64,000 nt of DNA from CAG-841 sp963656825 (GCA_963656825.1 CAVKJG010000003.1:3642-67641); one strand, 5' to 3'; counted from the first letter of the stretch, positions 49,413 through 59,229 are shown. Numbers and translations: made by a program. Notes: generated by a model not told the origin, from the sequence alone.

Positions 49413-50993
49413 ATGTTCAGTTACACAGACGACGGCGCAAAGAACTGCGTCGTGATAAAAACCTTTGAGGATACTGTAATAAAAGAGGTAAATGCGGATT
49501 GCACACTTCCCGATTATCTTCCGGACGTAAGCAGAATACTCCGCGCCGATGCAAGAGTATGCCGTGCGGGAAAATACATAAACGGAAGCTCTCTCGAATA
49601 TGACGGCACGGTAAACTTTTCAATTATCTATTCAACAGCCGACGGAATAGTAAAAAATGCGGAATTCTCCTCCGATTACGGCGGCAGTATGCCGCTCGGT
49701 GATTTTTCCGGCGACTGCTCGGTCGACGCGGACACAGAGCTTGATTCCGTAACAGTGCGTCTTCAAAATCCGCGCAGGCTCAGTGCAAAGGCGCGCGTTT
49801 CCGTATCGGCGCAGATAAACTGCCTTGACTGCGCCACTCCCGCCGTGACGGGAAAATGCGGCGATGACGATATAAGATGCAAAACGGAAAATATAGACTG
49901 CTGCTTCGGCATCGAAGCCTCGGACACCGATGTTGCCGTAAGCGAGGACATTGCCATAGCTTCTCCGCTTCCGGCGATCGACGAGATAGTCAGCGTATTT
50001 CTCGATCCTTATCTTTATGAAATAAAAGCCGGCGACGGCGTGATAAGCTATAAGGGCAATGCCGTTGCAAACATTCTTTACAGCGCCGCAGAAGAAGATC
50101 CCCCCGCGCCGAAAACATACGTTTCTCTGCTCCGCAGAATACCCGTTTCGGGCGAGGCGATCGCCGAAGGCACTACGGAAAACTGCGTATGCACGGGAAA
50201 TATCTGCATAACAAATCTTGCATACAGAAAGGCGGCGGACGCGAGCGGCGAGGACAGAACTATCGAAACGGATTTTTCCTATTCGGTATATTTTGACGCT
50301 TACAAAAACGTAAAAAGCGAAATAACAACCGATATGTACTCGACAGAATACGAAAGCTCAACGGAAATGAAAACCCTTTCCTATCGCTGTGCCGTAAGCG
50401 GAAAAAGCTTTAACTTTTCCGATTCCGCCTGCACGGAGCTGCCCGACGATGCCCTTACTACCGTCACCGCGATAAGAGCCGGCGCCACCGTCACGGGCGC
50501 GGAAAAATCGGGCGGAAGGCTTGTATTTACCGGCAATACCGAAATTTATGCAATACTTTCCGACGGCGGAGTTTATATGGGCAAGATGTTTTCTTCTCCG
50601 TTCCGCGCCGAAACCGATGCCGCTGCGATCCCCGACGATTTTGATTTTTCCGCAAACGCCTCCGTTATAGATATAAAGGGCAGAACCGCCGACGGCAGGC
50701 TCTGCGCCGATATGGAAATAATGATAAGCTATATTGTTTTCCGCAAAAAGGAATGTAACTCGGTTTCGGTTCTTTCAATTATGTGCGACAAGCCGCGAAA
50801 AACGGAAGACAGCGCAAAAATAATTATGTATTACCCATCCAAAAACGAAACCCTTTGGGATATTGCCAAAAAATACGGTACGACTGAAGCGGAAATAGCT
50901 TCGGCAAACGGACTTTCCGGCGAACCCGACGGAAGCGTACTTATGATACCGTCAAAAGCCGCCAAAGCACCGATATATACAAAAATAATATAG
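49413..50993 (+). CDS. sipL: SipL-like spore morphogenesis protein (DUF3794/SPOCS plus LysM)
   Basis: This 526-residue protein has SPOCS/DUF3794 domains over residues about 15-460 (VNADCTLPDYLPDVSRIL at the start and IDEIVSVFLDPYL in the middle) and a C-terminal LysM domain (about 470-515; NETLWDIAKKYGTTEAEIASANGL). In C. difficile SipL binds SpoIVA through its LysM domain and helps attach the coat. It lies 109 bases after sigK on the same strand. Only the coat role is inferred; no partner is visible. Confidence 0.85.
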   Translation: MFSYTDDGAKNCVVIKTFEDTVIKEVNADCTLPDYLPDVSRILRADARVCRAGKYINGSSLEYDGTVNFSIIYSTADGIVKNAEFSSDYGGSMPLGDFSGDCSVDADTELDSVTVRLQNPRRLSAKARVSVSAQINCLDCATPAVTGKCGDDDIRCKTENIDCCFGIEASDTDVAVSEDIAIASPLPAIDEIVSVFLDPYLYEIKAGDGVISYKGNAVANILYSAAEEDPPAPKTYVSLLRRIPVSGEAIAEGTTENCVCTGNICITNLAYRKAADASGEDRTIETDFSYSVYFDAYKNVKSEITTDMYSTEYESSTEMKTLSYRCAVSGKSFNFSDSACTELPDDALTTVTAIRAGATVTGAEKSGGRLVFTGNTEIYAILSDGGVYMGKMFSSPFRAETDAAAIPDDFDFSANASVIDIKGRTADGRLCADMEIMISYIVFRKKECNSVSVLSIMCDKPRKTEDSAKIIMYYPSKNETLWDIAKKYGTTEAEIASANGLSGEPDGSVLMIPSKAAKAPIYTKII

Positions 50994-51034
50994 CACAACA
51001 GCCGCACTGAAAAGTGCGGCTGTTGTGCTTAAAA
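50992..51034 (+). terminator. Strong terminator after sipL
   Basis: A perfect 16-bp stem, AGCACAACAGCCGCAC with its complement around TGAAAA, starts within the sipL stop codon. The downstream sequence is AT-rich but has no long T-run. Confidence 0.78.
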
Positions 51035-51063
51035 ATTTATTGCAATGCAATTACAAAGCTTAT

Positions 51064-51168
51064 TTTGCTTTTTTAATAAGCTCTGTCTGTGCAGATACTA
51101 AAAAATCTGTATATCGTCCCCGATAATTAAAGTTTCTTTTGCCTACTTTTCTTTTCCAAAGAAAAGTA
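51064..51168 (-). repeat. Dispersed intergenic repeat, copy downstream of proS
   Basis: On the minus strand this begins three bases after the proS stop codon with an 11-bp hairpin (TACTTTTCTTT/AAAGAAAAGTA). It continues with AAAAGAAACTTTAATTATCG, a CAGATTTTTTA segment and CAGACAGAGCTTATTAAAAA. Two further copies lie at 59996-60155. Confidence 0.85.
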
Positions 51169-51171
51169 CGG

Positions 51172-52893
51172 TCATTCGTATTGGGCGAGCATTTCGCTGA
51201 CTACCTCGCGGAGCTTGCCTGCCGCCTCGTCTGTGGCAACGTCATATTTTGCACTCTTGTCTCTGTACGATATCTCAATAACGCCGCGCTCGCACGTCTT
51301 GGGGCTGACGACCGCTCTCACGGGAATACCGTAAAGATCCGCGTCCGCGAACATAACGCCGGGACGGATATCTCTGTCGTCGTAAAGCACCTCAACGCCG
51401 AGCTTTTCAAGATCCGCGCAAAGCTTTTCGGCTGTCTTTGTAACGTTTTCATCGTCCGAGCGGAGATTGCAGACCTCAACCTGCCACGGAGCTATGCTCA
51501 TAGGCCAGACAGGACCGTAATCGTCATGGCTTTCTTCGCAGATGGACGCGGCAAGTCTGCCCACGCCGATACCGTAGCAGCCCATAACGGGATTCTGCGT
51601 TTCGCCGTTCTTGTCTATATATTCCATACCCATAGACTTTGTGTATTTTGTTCCGAGCTGGAATATGTTGCCAATCTCAATGCCTTTTTTAATAGTTATC
51701 GAATGCTTGCCGCAAACTGGGCAGATGCCGCCTTCGGTTGCTTTCGCAACGCTTGTATATTCAACGTCGCCTATGTCGCGGGCAATATTGAGACCTTTGA
51801 AGTGAGTATCGTCTTTGTTCGCGCCGGCAACAAGAGAATTTATACCCTTAAGGGATTCGTCATATACAACGGTAACATTTTCGGGAAGTCCGAGCGGACC
51901 TATAAATCCGGGGTGAACGCCCATAGCCTCCGTAACTGTCGCGGGGTGAACCTCGGCGCAGAGATAATTGCGGAGCTTTGTTTCGTTTATTTCAAGATCG
52001 CCGCGAACGAAAACGATAACAAGCGAATCGTCCGCATTGCGCTGATAAAGCACCGCCTTGCAGGAGCGCTCTTTCGGGGCATGAAGATAATTGCACACAT
52101 CCTCTATCGTTTTCTGATGCGGGGTGTAAACCTCTTCAAGCGGTTCGATTTCACATTCGTGATTGTGAACTATGCAATCCGCAGCTTCCATATTGGATCT
52201 GTAATCACATTCGGAGCAGATGACAAGCGTGTCCTCGCCGATGTCGGAAAGGAGCATAAATTCATGGGATACGCTTCCGCCCATCATACCGGAATCGCTT
52301 TTTACCGCAACGAAATTTTTTACTCCGCAACGACGGAAGATGCGGTTATAGGCTTCGTAGCATTCTTCGTAATAGCTGAGAAGATCCTCCCACGAGGTAT
52401 GGAAGGAGTACGCGTCCTTCATTGTGAATTCTCTTACGCGGATAAGACCGCCGCGCGCACGGGGCTCATCGCGGAATTTTGTCTGTATCTGATAAATCAT
52501 ATAAGGGAATTTCGTATATGTCTGCGCCGCAACGCGCGCAAGATGCACGGCTGCTTCCTCGTGCGTCATACCGAGAACCATATCCGAACCGTTTCTGTCT
52601 TTGAAACGGAGTAGCTCGCTGCCTATAGAATCATATCTGCCGGATTCTTTCCATATCGACGCGGGCATTGCGACGGGGAAAAGCACCTCCTGACCGCCGA
52701 TCCTGTCCATTTCCTCGCGCAGAATATTTTCGATTTTTCTCGTTATGCGCTTTGTCGAGGGGAAAAGCGAAAAAATACCCGTTCCGACCTGCTTTATATA
52801 TCCGCCGCGCACCATCAGCGCATGACTTGCGATCTGACAGTCGGCGGGAGCTTCCTTGAAATGCTCGCCCAAAAGTTTTGAAACCTTCATCAT
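51172..52893 (-). CDS. proS: Prolyl-tRNA synthetase, bacterial type
   Basis: ProS charges tRNA-Pro. The 573-residue protein is the long bacterial form with class II motifs (FRDEPRARGGLIRVREF for motif 2, GCYGIGVGRL for motif 3), an editing insertion between them (about residues 230-385) and a C-terminal anticodon-binding domain (WQVEVCNL onwards). There is no T-box leader; a promoter lies about 35 bases upstream. ATG codons at 52893 and 52890 are both possible starts. Confidence 0.95.
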   Translation of the reverse strand: MMKVSKLLGEHFKEAPADCQIASHALMVRGGYIKQVGTGIFSLFPSTKRITRKIENILREEMDRIGGQEVLFPVAMPASIWKESGRYDSIGSELLRFKDRNGSDMVLGMTHEEAAVHLARVAAQTYTKFPYMIYQIQTKFRDEPRARGGLIRVREFTMKDAYSFHTSWEDLLSYYEECYEAYNRIFRRCGVKNFVAVKSDSGMMGGSVSHEFMLLSDIGEDTLVICSECDYRSNMEAADCIVHNHECEIEPLEEVYTPHQKTIEDVCNYLHAPKERSCKAVLYQRNADDSLVIVFVRGDLEINETKLRNYLCAEVHPATVTEAMGVHPGFIGPLGLPENVTVVYDESLKGINSLVAGANKDDTHFKGLNIARDIGDVEYTSVAKATEGGICPVCGKHSITIKKGIEIGNIFQLGTKYTKSMGMEYIDKNGETQNPVMGCYGIGVGRLAASICEESHDDYGPVWPMSIAPWQVEVCNLRSDDENVTKTAEKLCADLEKLGVEVLYDDRDIRPGVMFADADLYGIPVRAVVSPKTCERGVIEISYRDKSAKYDVATDEAAGKLREVVSEMLAQYE

Positions 52894-52927
52894 AAAAATA
52901 AACGTCCTTTTTTAAGTGTTACAAAAT

Positions 52928-52956
52928 ATTTTAGCACCATATCTTGCTTATGTCAA
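52928..52956 (-). promoter_or_regulatory. Promoter for proS
   Basis: On the minus strand TTGACA (52956-52951) and TAAAAT (52933-52928) are 17 bases apart. Confidence 0.78.
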
Positions 52957-52967
52957 CCGAGCGGAGC

Positions 52968-53006
52968 AAAAAAACGCAGTCCGGACGCTTGAAAAACGTC
53001 CGGACT
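52968..53006 (-). terminator. Terminator of the SPFH/NfeD operon
   Basis: The 10-bp stem AGTCCGGACG/CGTCCGGACT is followed on the minus strand by GCG and a run of seven T. Confidence 0.85.
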
Positions 53007-53017
53007 CCGTAAAATTT

Positions 53018-53950
53018 TTATTCTTTGTCTTTTTTGATAAGCTCTGAAACGGAAGTCGCAAGTCCCGCGATCGACTGAATTTCACTCGGAATGATTATCT
53101 TTGTCGCTTTGCCGTCCGCCGCTTTTTCAAACGCTTCAAGTCCCTTTATGGCTATAACGGCTTCCGACGGCGCGGCGTCGTTTATCATTTTGATACCCTC
53201 CGCGGTAGCCTCCTGAACCTGTCTGATAGCCTCCGCCTCGCCCTCTGCCTGACGGATTTTTGCTTCCTTTTCGGCTTCGGCAAGAAGTATCTGACGCTGT
53301 TTCTGAGCTTCGGCGTCAAGGATCATAGCCTGCTTTTTACCTTCCGCAACAAGAATGGTGGAATTCTTTTCGCCTTCCGCGCGGAGGATTTGTTCACGGC
53401 GCTCGCGTTCGGCTTTCATCTGTTTTTCCATTGCGTCCTGAATTTCTCTCGGCGGAATGATGTTTTTAAGCTCAACGCGGGTGACCTTTATACCCCACGG
53501 ATCCGTCGCTTCGTCAAGAATGGCGCGCATTTTCGTGTTGATTATATCGCGCGAGGTGAGCGTGCTGTCAAGCTCAAGCTCGCCTATGATGTTACGGAGA
53601 GTTGTCGCCGTAAGATTTTCGATTGCCGACATCGGATTTTCCACACCGTAAGCATAAAGCTTGCAATCGGTTATCTGAAAGAAAACAACCGTATCTATCT
53701 GCATTTTTACGTTATCTTTTGTGATAACCGCCTGAGGCTCGAAGTCGGCGACGCGCTCCATCAGGGAAACACGCTTTGCGACTCTGTCCACAAACGGCGC
53801 CTTTACATGCAGGCCGGTGTGCCATGTCGTGTGATATGTTCCGAGGCGTTCGACAACGCATGCGTGAGCCTGCGGAACGATGTGAATGTTTGAGATGATA
53901 ATCACAAGAATTATTACCGCAATTATTCCCAGAATGATAAGTCCCGTCAT
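53018..53950 (-). CDS. SPFH (stomatin/prohibitin) family membrane protein
   Basis: This 310-residue protein has one N-terminal transmembrane helix (residues 2-22), an SPFH/Band 7 domain (about 24-180; VVERLGTYHTTWHTGLH) and a long charged coiled coil (about 180-270; RAEGEKNSTILVAEGKKQ). Such proteins form membrane microdomain scaffolds. It follows the NfeD gene by 17 bases, the usual pairing. Confidence 0.9.
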   Translation of the reverse strand: MTGLIILGIIAVIILVIIISNIHIVPQAHACVVERLGTYHTTWHTGLHVKAPFVDRVAKRVSLMERVADFEPQAVITKDNVKMQIDTVVFFQITDCKLYAYGVENPMSAIENLTATTLRNIIGELELDSTLTSRDIINTKMRAILDEATDPWGIKVTRVELKNIIPPREIQDAMEKQMKAERERREQILRAEGEKNSTILVAEGKKQAMILDAEAQKQRQILLAEAEKEAKIRQAEGEAEAIRQVQEATAEGIKMINDAAPSEAVIAIKGLEAFEKAADGKATKIIIPSEIQSIAGLATSVSELIKKDKE

Positions 53951-53967
53951 AAGTTTTACCTTCTTTC

Positions 53968-54417
53968 TCAGTTTTCTTTTTTGCAGATGAGCTTTACGCC
54001 CTCGATTGCCATTGCCACGACGAGCGCACCCTCGTCAATTGTGATATCGTCGCGTTCCGAACGCGCCGTCCATATTTTGCCGTCGATTTTCACTGCTCCC
54101 GTTGCTGCCACGTTGTCTATTTTTTCAATCACCGTGCCTGTTTTTCCTATTACCGTATCGGCATTTGTGGGGGAATAACTCACTTTCAGCACTTTTTTGA
54201 CAAAAGGCTTGAGGAATATCATAAGCAGAACCGATGACACAAGGAACACGGTTATCTGAAGCCAGAGCGGCAGACTGAAAATCGAAAGCAGAAGCGATAT
54301 GAGCGCCGACGGTATAAACCATATCGCAACGAGCGCAAAGGTCGAAGCTTCGATAACTATTGCCGCTATTGTAACGCCGAGCCATACCCAAGGCATGACC
54401 GCAAGTATTTCTTCCAT
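53968..54417 (-). CDS. NfeD family membrane protein (short form)
   Basis: This 149-residue protein has three or four hydrophobic segments in the first 80 residues and a C-terminal OB-fold domain (GKTGTVIEKIDN, GAVKIDGKIWTARS). It is the short NfeD form without the protease domain, which partners SPFH proteins. GGGAGGTAA precedes the ATG. Confidence 0.87.
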   Translation of the reverse strand: MEEILAVMPWVWLGVTIAAIVIEASTFALVAIWFIPSALISLLLSIFSLPLWLQITVFLVSSVLLMIFLKPFVKKVLKVSYSPTNADTVIGKTGTVIEKIDNVAATGAVKIDGKIWTARSERDDITIDEGALVVAMAIEGVKLICKKEN

Positions 54418-54476
54418 AGACTTACCTCCCTTTTCGCATTTGCCGGAAAAGCAATATGCACTGTATTTCTGTTATC

Positions 54477-54505
54477 ATTATAGCATCAAATCCGGCTTGT
54501 GTAAA
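54477..54505 (-). promoter_or_regulatory. Promoter for the NfeD-SPFH operon
   Basis: On the minus strand TTTACA (54505-54500) and TATAAT (54482-54477) are 17 bases apart. Confidence 0.7.
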
Positions 54506-54535
54506 TATATTGTCGCACGATTTTTAATTTAAGTG

Positions 54536-54564
54536 TTGAAAAATACGCAATATGGGAGTAAAAT
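54536..54564 (+). promoter_or_regulatory. Promoter for the yfmF operon
   Basis: TTGAAA at 54536-54541 and TAAAAT at 54559-54564 are 17 bases apart, divergent from the NfeD promoter. Confidence 0.68.
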
Positions 54565-54598
54565 ATATGTAAATCCACAATTATCGAAAGGACAGACA

Positions 54599-55879
54599 AT
54601 GTACAGCGAAAGAAAACAGATAGCCAAAGGGGTATATTTTACGGATATCCCTGCGGACAAATTCAAAGCAAACTATATTCAGATAAGATTTATGATGCCG
54701 CTCGCAAAGGATACGGCGGCGAAAAACGCGCTCGTTTTCCCCGTAATTCTGCGCGGAACGGAAAAATATCCCGCGCTTGCGGATATGCGCCGTCGCAAGC
54801 AGGAGCTTTATGATTCGGGCGTATGGTCGGGACACTGGAAGCACGGCGACAACCACATAGTGACGATCGAAGCAAGCTCGCTGCGCAATTCGTACGCGAT
54901 AGACGATACCGACATAACGGAGGGCGTGCTTGACCTTATCGGGCAGGTAATTCTTCATCCCGTGACGGAGGACGGAGTTTTCAAAGCCGAAAGCGTTGAG
55001 GGCGAAAAGAAAATAGCAGCCGATGCCGTCCGCGCGACGATAAACCAGAAGGGCAGATACGCAAGAATCCGCGCGCTTGAGGAAATGTTCTCCGGCGACG
55101 CATACGGCATAAGCGACGGAGGCACGGTTGAGGAAATCGAAGCCGTTTGTCCGAAGTGCCTTTTCGACGCTTACAAAAATATGCTCCGCACGGCAAGAAT
55201 CGAAATTTTTGCCGTCGGCGATTTTGACGGCGACGTCCTTGAAAAGAAATTTTCCGAAATTTTCTCCTCCGTCGAAAGAGGCGAAATCTACGAGCCGGAA
55301 CCCGATACAAAGGGCGCGGCAAGAGCCGAGGTAAAGAAAATTTATGACAGGCAGAACGTCACTCAGGGCGTGCTTGTTCTCGGATTTTTCACGGGCAGCG
55401 CAGCTTCGGACGACGACTACGCCGTGACAAAGGTTTTCAACACCGTTTTCGGCGGAAGCGCGGCAAGCAAGCTGTTTATGAACGTCAGAGAAAAGCTCAG
55501 CCTCTGCTATTACTGCTCGTCGTCTCTTATCGGCGAAAAGGGCGCGATGACCGTCGCCTCCGGAATTCAGTTTGAAAACGAGCAGAAGGCGTTCGACGAG
55601 ATAATGGCTCAGCTTGACAAAATGAAAAACGGCGAAATAACCGAAGACGAAATAGAAATGGCGAAGAAATCCCTTTGCGATGATATTATGGGCGCCGACG
55701 ACAATATCCGCGCGCTTGCGGCGAGGGCCTTCGGCGAGGTAATATACGGCAGAAAGCTGACCGATGAAGAAAAGATTGCAAAAATAAACGCCGTGACAAA
55801 AGAGCAGATAACCGAGCGGGCGAAGGCTGTGCGTCTTGATACGTACTACTTCCTTTGCGGACAGGAGGAGAGCAAATGA
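54599..55879 (+). CDS. yfmF: YfmF-like M16 family protein (inactive-type insulinase)
   Basis: This 426-residue protein of the M16 insulinase fold lacks an HxxEH zinc motif; the corresponding N-terminal region reads LVFPVILRGTEKYP. The C-terminal half has the conserved VFGGSAASKLFMNVREKLSLCYY. In Bacillus YfmF pairs with YfmH in EF-P modification. I start at the ATG at 54599, seven bases after AAAGGA. It overlaps yfmH by four bases (ATGA). Confidence 0.85.
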   Translation: MYSERKQIAKGVYFTDIPADKFKANYIQIRFMMPLAKDTAAKNALVFPVILRGTEKYPALADMRRRKQELYDSGVWSGHWKHGDNHIVTIEASSLRNSYAIDDTDITEGVLDLIGQVILHPVTEDGVFKAESVEGEKKIAADAVRATINQKGRYARIRALEEMFSGDAYGISDGGTVEEIEAVCPKCLFDAYKNMLRTARIEIFAVGDFDGDVLEKKFSEIFSSVERGEIYEPEPDTKGAARAEVKKIYDRQNVTQGVLVLGFFTGSAASDDDYAVTKVFNTVFGGSAASKLFMNVREKLSLCYYCSSSLIGEKGAMTVASGIQFENEQKAFDEIMAQLDKMKNGEITEDEIEMAKKSLCDDIMGADDNIRALAARAFGEVIYGRKLTDEEKIAKINAVTKEQITERAKAVRLDTYYFLCGQEESK

Positions 55880-57162
55880 ACGAAATAATAATGCGCGAAG
55901 ACAAGGCGATAGGCGAAAAATATTATTATACAAAGCACAAGAGCGGACTTGATATTTATGTCATTCCGAAAAAGTTCCGTCAGAGCTACGCCATATTTTC
56001 AACGAAATACGGCGCGGCGGACAACTGCTTCAAGCTTGAGGTCGACAAGGATTTTGTGAAAGTGCCGGACGGCATCGCACATTTTCTTGAACACAAAATG
56101 TTTGAAAACGAAGACGGCAGCGATACGTTTGAGCGTTTTGCAAAATACGGCGCGGACGCAAACGCGTTTACGTCAAGCGAAATGACGGGCTACCTTTTCT
56201 CCTGCACGAGCAATTATGACGAAAACCTTGAAACCCTGCTTGACTATGTTACAAAGCCGTATTTCACTCCGCAGACCGTCGCAAAGGAACAGGGAATTAT
56301 AGGTCAGGAAATAAAAATGGGAGAGGACAATCCCGCAAGAGCGCGCTACTACAACACGATGGAGGCGCTTTATGCCGACAGTCAGATAAAGATAAACGTA
56401 GCCGGAACGGTTGAATCCATTGCCGAAATAACGGCGGATCTGCTTTACAGCTGCTATCGCACGTTCTATAACCTTTCAAATATGGTGCTTGTCACAAGCG
56501 GCGACATCACTATGGAGCAGGTGCTTGCCGTTGCGGATAAGGTTCTTCCCGTTCAGGAGGAAAAGAAGATTGTCCGTTGCTATAATCCCGAAAAGGCGGA
56601 GGTCAACAAAAAGCGCGTAAAGGTAAAAATGGCGGTGGCAAAACCGATGTTTGAAATCGGCATAAAGGATATTGAAATACCGTCCGACCCGAAGGAGCTT
56701 CTGAAAAAATCAATTGCGGGCGGCGTGCTTTACGATATGCTGTTCGGCGGCACGTCCGACTTTGCGATAGACGTTTACGAAAGCGGACTTGTCCGCGGCT
56801 TTGGCGCAGGGTATTCGCTTGACCATATTTTCGGCATGGGAGAGCTTGTCGGCGAGAGCGACGATCCCGAGGCGGTTTACGATAAATTCGTGAAATACAT
56901 TGAAGAAAAGAAGAAAACGGGACTTGACCGCAGTGAATTCGAGAGAATAAAGAAAGCCAATTACGCAAGTCTTGTCAAAAGCTTCGATTCGACGCAGAAC
57001 ATCGCAAACAACGTAACCTATATGCTTCTTGACGGTATCGACATTATGGATTACAGCAAGGCTGTTGCGGATGTATCGTTTGAATATACGGAGGAGCTGC
57101 TAAATAAGCTGTTCGACGAAAAATATTATGCGATGAGCGTCGTCGAGCCTCTGGATAAATAA
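55876..57162 (+). CDS. yfmH: YfmH-like M16 family zinc peptidase
   Basis: This 428-residue M16 peptidase has the active zinc motif HFLEHKMFE (near residue 76), then a downstream Glu in the EQGIIGQEIKM segment as third ligand. It is the catalytic partner of the YfmF-like protein. The ATG at 55876 is inside the stop region of yfmF, with GGAGGAG just upstream; a longer reading from 55855 has no such site. Confidence 0.87.
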   Translation: MNEIIMREDKAIGEKYYYTKHKSGLDIYVIPKKFRQSYAIFSTKYGAADNCFKLEVDKDFVKVPDGIAHFLEHKMFENEDGSDTFERFAKYGADANAFTSSEMTGYLFSCTSNYDENLETLLDYVTKPYFTPQTVAKEQGIIGQEIKMGEDNPARARYYNTMEALYADSQIKINVAGTVESIAEITADLLYSCYRTFYNLSNMVLVTSGDITMEQVLAVADKVLPVQEEKKIVRCYNPEKAEVNKKRVKVKMAVAKPMFEIGIKDIEIPSDPKELLKKSIAGGVLYDMLFGGTSDFAIDVYESGLVRGFGAGYSLDHIFGMGELVGESDDPEAVYDKFVKYIEEKKKTGLDRSEFERIKKANYASLVKSFDSTQNIANNVTYMLLDGIDIMDYSKAVADVSFEYTEELLNKLFDEKYYAMSVVEPLDK

Positions 57163-57242
57163 AATATCCGAAAAATAAGAAAGAAAGGATGCGGACGTCG
57201 GCTCTGTGAAAAAAGCGCAAAGCCGACGGACGCGCGTCAGAA

Positions 57243-58382
57243 ATGGAACAGATATCAAGAATTTCGTTTCCCGGACTCGGGATAGGCGAATTTTCGGTTG
57301 ACAATGTGGCGTTTACCGTTTTCGGCAGACCTGTCATGTGGTACGGCGTGATAATTTGCATAGGAATAATTCTTTCGTTTTCGTATTTTGCATATCGCGC
57401 GGGAAAAGCCGGAATAAAATTCGACGACGTTATAGACACAACGCTGTTTGCGGTCCCTGCCGGAATTATCGGCGCAAGACTTTATTACGTTATATTCTAC
57501 GGCAACGTCCATTCGTTTTATGACGTTATCGCCATATGGAACGGCGGTCTTGCCATATACGGCGGAATAATCGGCGGCGCAATAGCGGTTATTCTGGTAT
57601 CGCTTTATAAAAAGATAGACTTTTTCAAATATGCGGATATGATAATTCCCGGGGTTATGATAGGTCAGCTTCTTGGCAGATGGGGAAACTTTTTCAACGG
57701 CGAAGCCTATGGCGGAATCGTTTCCGAATCGCACCCCTTGTATTTTCTCCGCATGGGACTGCAGAACGGGAACACCTACAGCGATTTTGCAACCGCCGAT
57801 ATGGTTTTCGTCCATCCCACGTTCCTTTACGAGTCGGTATGGAATCTTATCGGATTTATTCTGATAAACGTATTTTATAAAAAGAAAAAGTTCGGCGGCG
57901 AGGTGCTTTTGTGGTATCTCGGCTGGTACGGCTTCGGAAGATTTTTCATAGAACAGCTCCGGACGGATTCTCTTTACCTCGGAAACACCGGAATAAGAGT
58001 TTCGGCACTGCTCGGAATGGTGCTGTTTGTGATATCGCTGCCGCTTACGGTGGTATTTCATGTTCTTGCCGCAAAGAAAGAAAAAGAAGGAAAAATAAGA
58101 CGCAGCTACGATGTTTCCATCCCGTATTTCTTCGGAATAGGAAAGAGCGGATACGAAGCGCCCGAAACCGATTCTTCGGTTGATTTCGATACTGCAGAAT
58201 TTGAAAAAAACGAGGCGGAAAGCGACAAAGCGCTCCGCCGCGCAAGCTCGAAAAAGGATCTTTTCATGGCGGACGAGAGCAAGGACGAAGAAGCTCCGCC
58301 GATAAAGGTCGTTTTGAAAAAGCAAGAAAAAGACGCGCCCGAAAAATCAGACGGAGAAAACGAAGATGGCAAAGATAATTGA
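57243..58382 (+). CDS. lgt: Prolipoprotein diacylglyceryl transferase with a charged C-terminal tail
   Basis: Lgt attaches diacylglycerol to the lipobox cysteine of lipoproteins. The 379-residue membrane protein has about seven transmembrane segments and the signature GRWGNFFNGEAYG near residue 146. The C-terminal 95 residues (from about 285) form an acidic, lysine-rich cytoplasmic tail with no family counterpart I know; typical Lgt is 250-290 residues. No clear ribosome site precedes the ATG, and a GTCGGC/GCCGAC hairpin lies at about 57197-57226 just upstream. It overlaps folD by 17 bases. Confidence 0.9.
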   Translation: MEQISRISFPGLGIGEFSVDNVAFTVFGRPVMWYGVIICIGIILSFSYFAYRAGKAGIKFDDVIDTTLFAVPAGIIGARLYYVIFYGNVHSFYDVIAIWNGGLAIYGGIIGGAIAVILVSLYKKIDFFKYADMIIPGVMIGQLLGRWGNFFNGEAYGGIVSESHPLYFLRMGLQNGNTYSDFATADMVFVHPTFLYESVWNLIGFILINVFYKKKKFGGEVLLWYLGWYGFGRFFIEQLRTDSLYLGNTGIRVSALLGMVLFVISLPLTVVFHVLAAKKEKEGKIRRSYDVSIPYFFGIGKSGYEAPETDSSVDFDTAEFEKNEAESDKALRRASSKKDLFMADESKDEEAPPIKVVLKKQEKDAPEKSDGENEDGKDN

Positions 58383-59211
58383 CGGAAAGGCGATTTCCGC
58401 CGAGGTGAGAGTGGAAATAAAAGCGGAGGTTGCAAGGCTTTTGGCGGAAGGAATAAGCGTTTGTCTTGCCGTTGTGATAGTCGGCGACGATCCCGCTTCG
58501 CAAATTTATGTCCGCAACAAGAAAAAAGCCTGCGACGAAACGGGCATACGCTCCGAAATAATCGCCTTGCCTGCGGAAACCTCCGAAAAAGAGCTTATCT
58601 CCGTGCTTGACGGACTGAACTTCCGCAGTGACGTAAACGGCATACTTGTTCAGCTTCCGCTGCCAAAGCATATAAGCGAGCGGAATATAATCGCGCATAT
58701 CGCGCCCGAAAAGGACGTTGACGCATTCCGCGACGAAAACGTCGGCAAGATAATGACGGGGAGCTTCAGCTTTCTGCCGTGTACTCCGGCGGGAATAATT
58801 GAGCTTCTGCATCGCAGCAAAATAAGCATAGAGGGCAAGGAATGTGTAGTCGTGGGACGGAGCAACATAGTGGGAAAGCCTATGGCAATGCTGCTTCTGC
58901 ACGAAAACGGCACGGTGACGATCTGCCACTCAAAAACAAAAAATCTGCCCGAAATCACACGTCGGGCGGACATACTTGTTTCCGCCGTCGGCAAGGCGAA
59001 CTTTATAACCGCCGATATGGTGAAGGCGGGCGCCGTCGTGATCGACGTAGGTATGAACAGAACGCCCGAAGGCAAGCTTACGGGCGATGTCGATTTTCCG
59101 GCTGTCGAGCCGATAGCTTCGTTTATCACGCCCGTTCCGGGCGGAGTAGGACCTATGACGGTTACAATGCTTCTTAAAAATACGGTTACAGCCGCGAAAA
59201 AAGCCACCTGA
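58366..59211 (+). CDS. folD: Bifunctional methylenetetrahydrofolate dehydrogenase/cyclohydrolase
   Basis: FolD interconverts methylene-, methenyl- and formyl-tetrahydrofolate. The 281-residue protein has the catalytic lysine region YVRNKKKAC, the NADP-binding GRSNIVGKPMA and the C-terminal PVPGGVGPMT. The start lies within the end of lgt, preceded by GGAG. Confidence 0.94.
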   Translation: MAKIIDGKAISAEVRVEIKAEVARLLAEGISVCLAVVIVGDDPASQIYVRNKKKACDETGIRSEIIALPAETSEKELISVLDGLNFRSDVNGILVQLPLPKHISERNIIAHIAPEKDVDAFRDENVGKIMTGSFSFLPCTPAGIIELLHRSKISIEGKECVVVGRSNIVGKPMAMLLLHENGTVTICHSKTKNLPEITRRADILVSAVGKANFITADMVKAGAVVIDVGMNRTPEGKLTGDVDFPAVEPIASFITPVPGGVGPMTVTMLLKNTVTAAKKAT

Positions 59212-59229
59212 AAAGGCGGCTTCCGGTGA

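Noticed and set aside
52894..53017. T-box leader for prolyl-tRNA synthetase
   Set aside because: The promoter lies only about 35 bases before the start codon, and no T-box sequence or specifier hairpin is present; the hairpin at 52968-53006 belongs to the SPFH operon on the same strand upstream.
57188..57208. Six-codon leader peptide before lgt
   Set aside because: An ATG with AAAGG directly before it opens a frame ending in TGA, but the spacing is too short for a ribosome site and there is no sign of attenuation.
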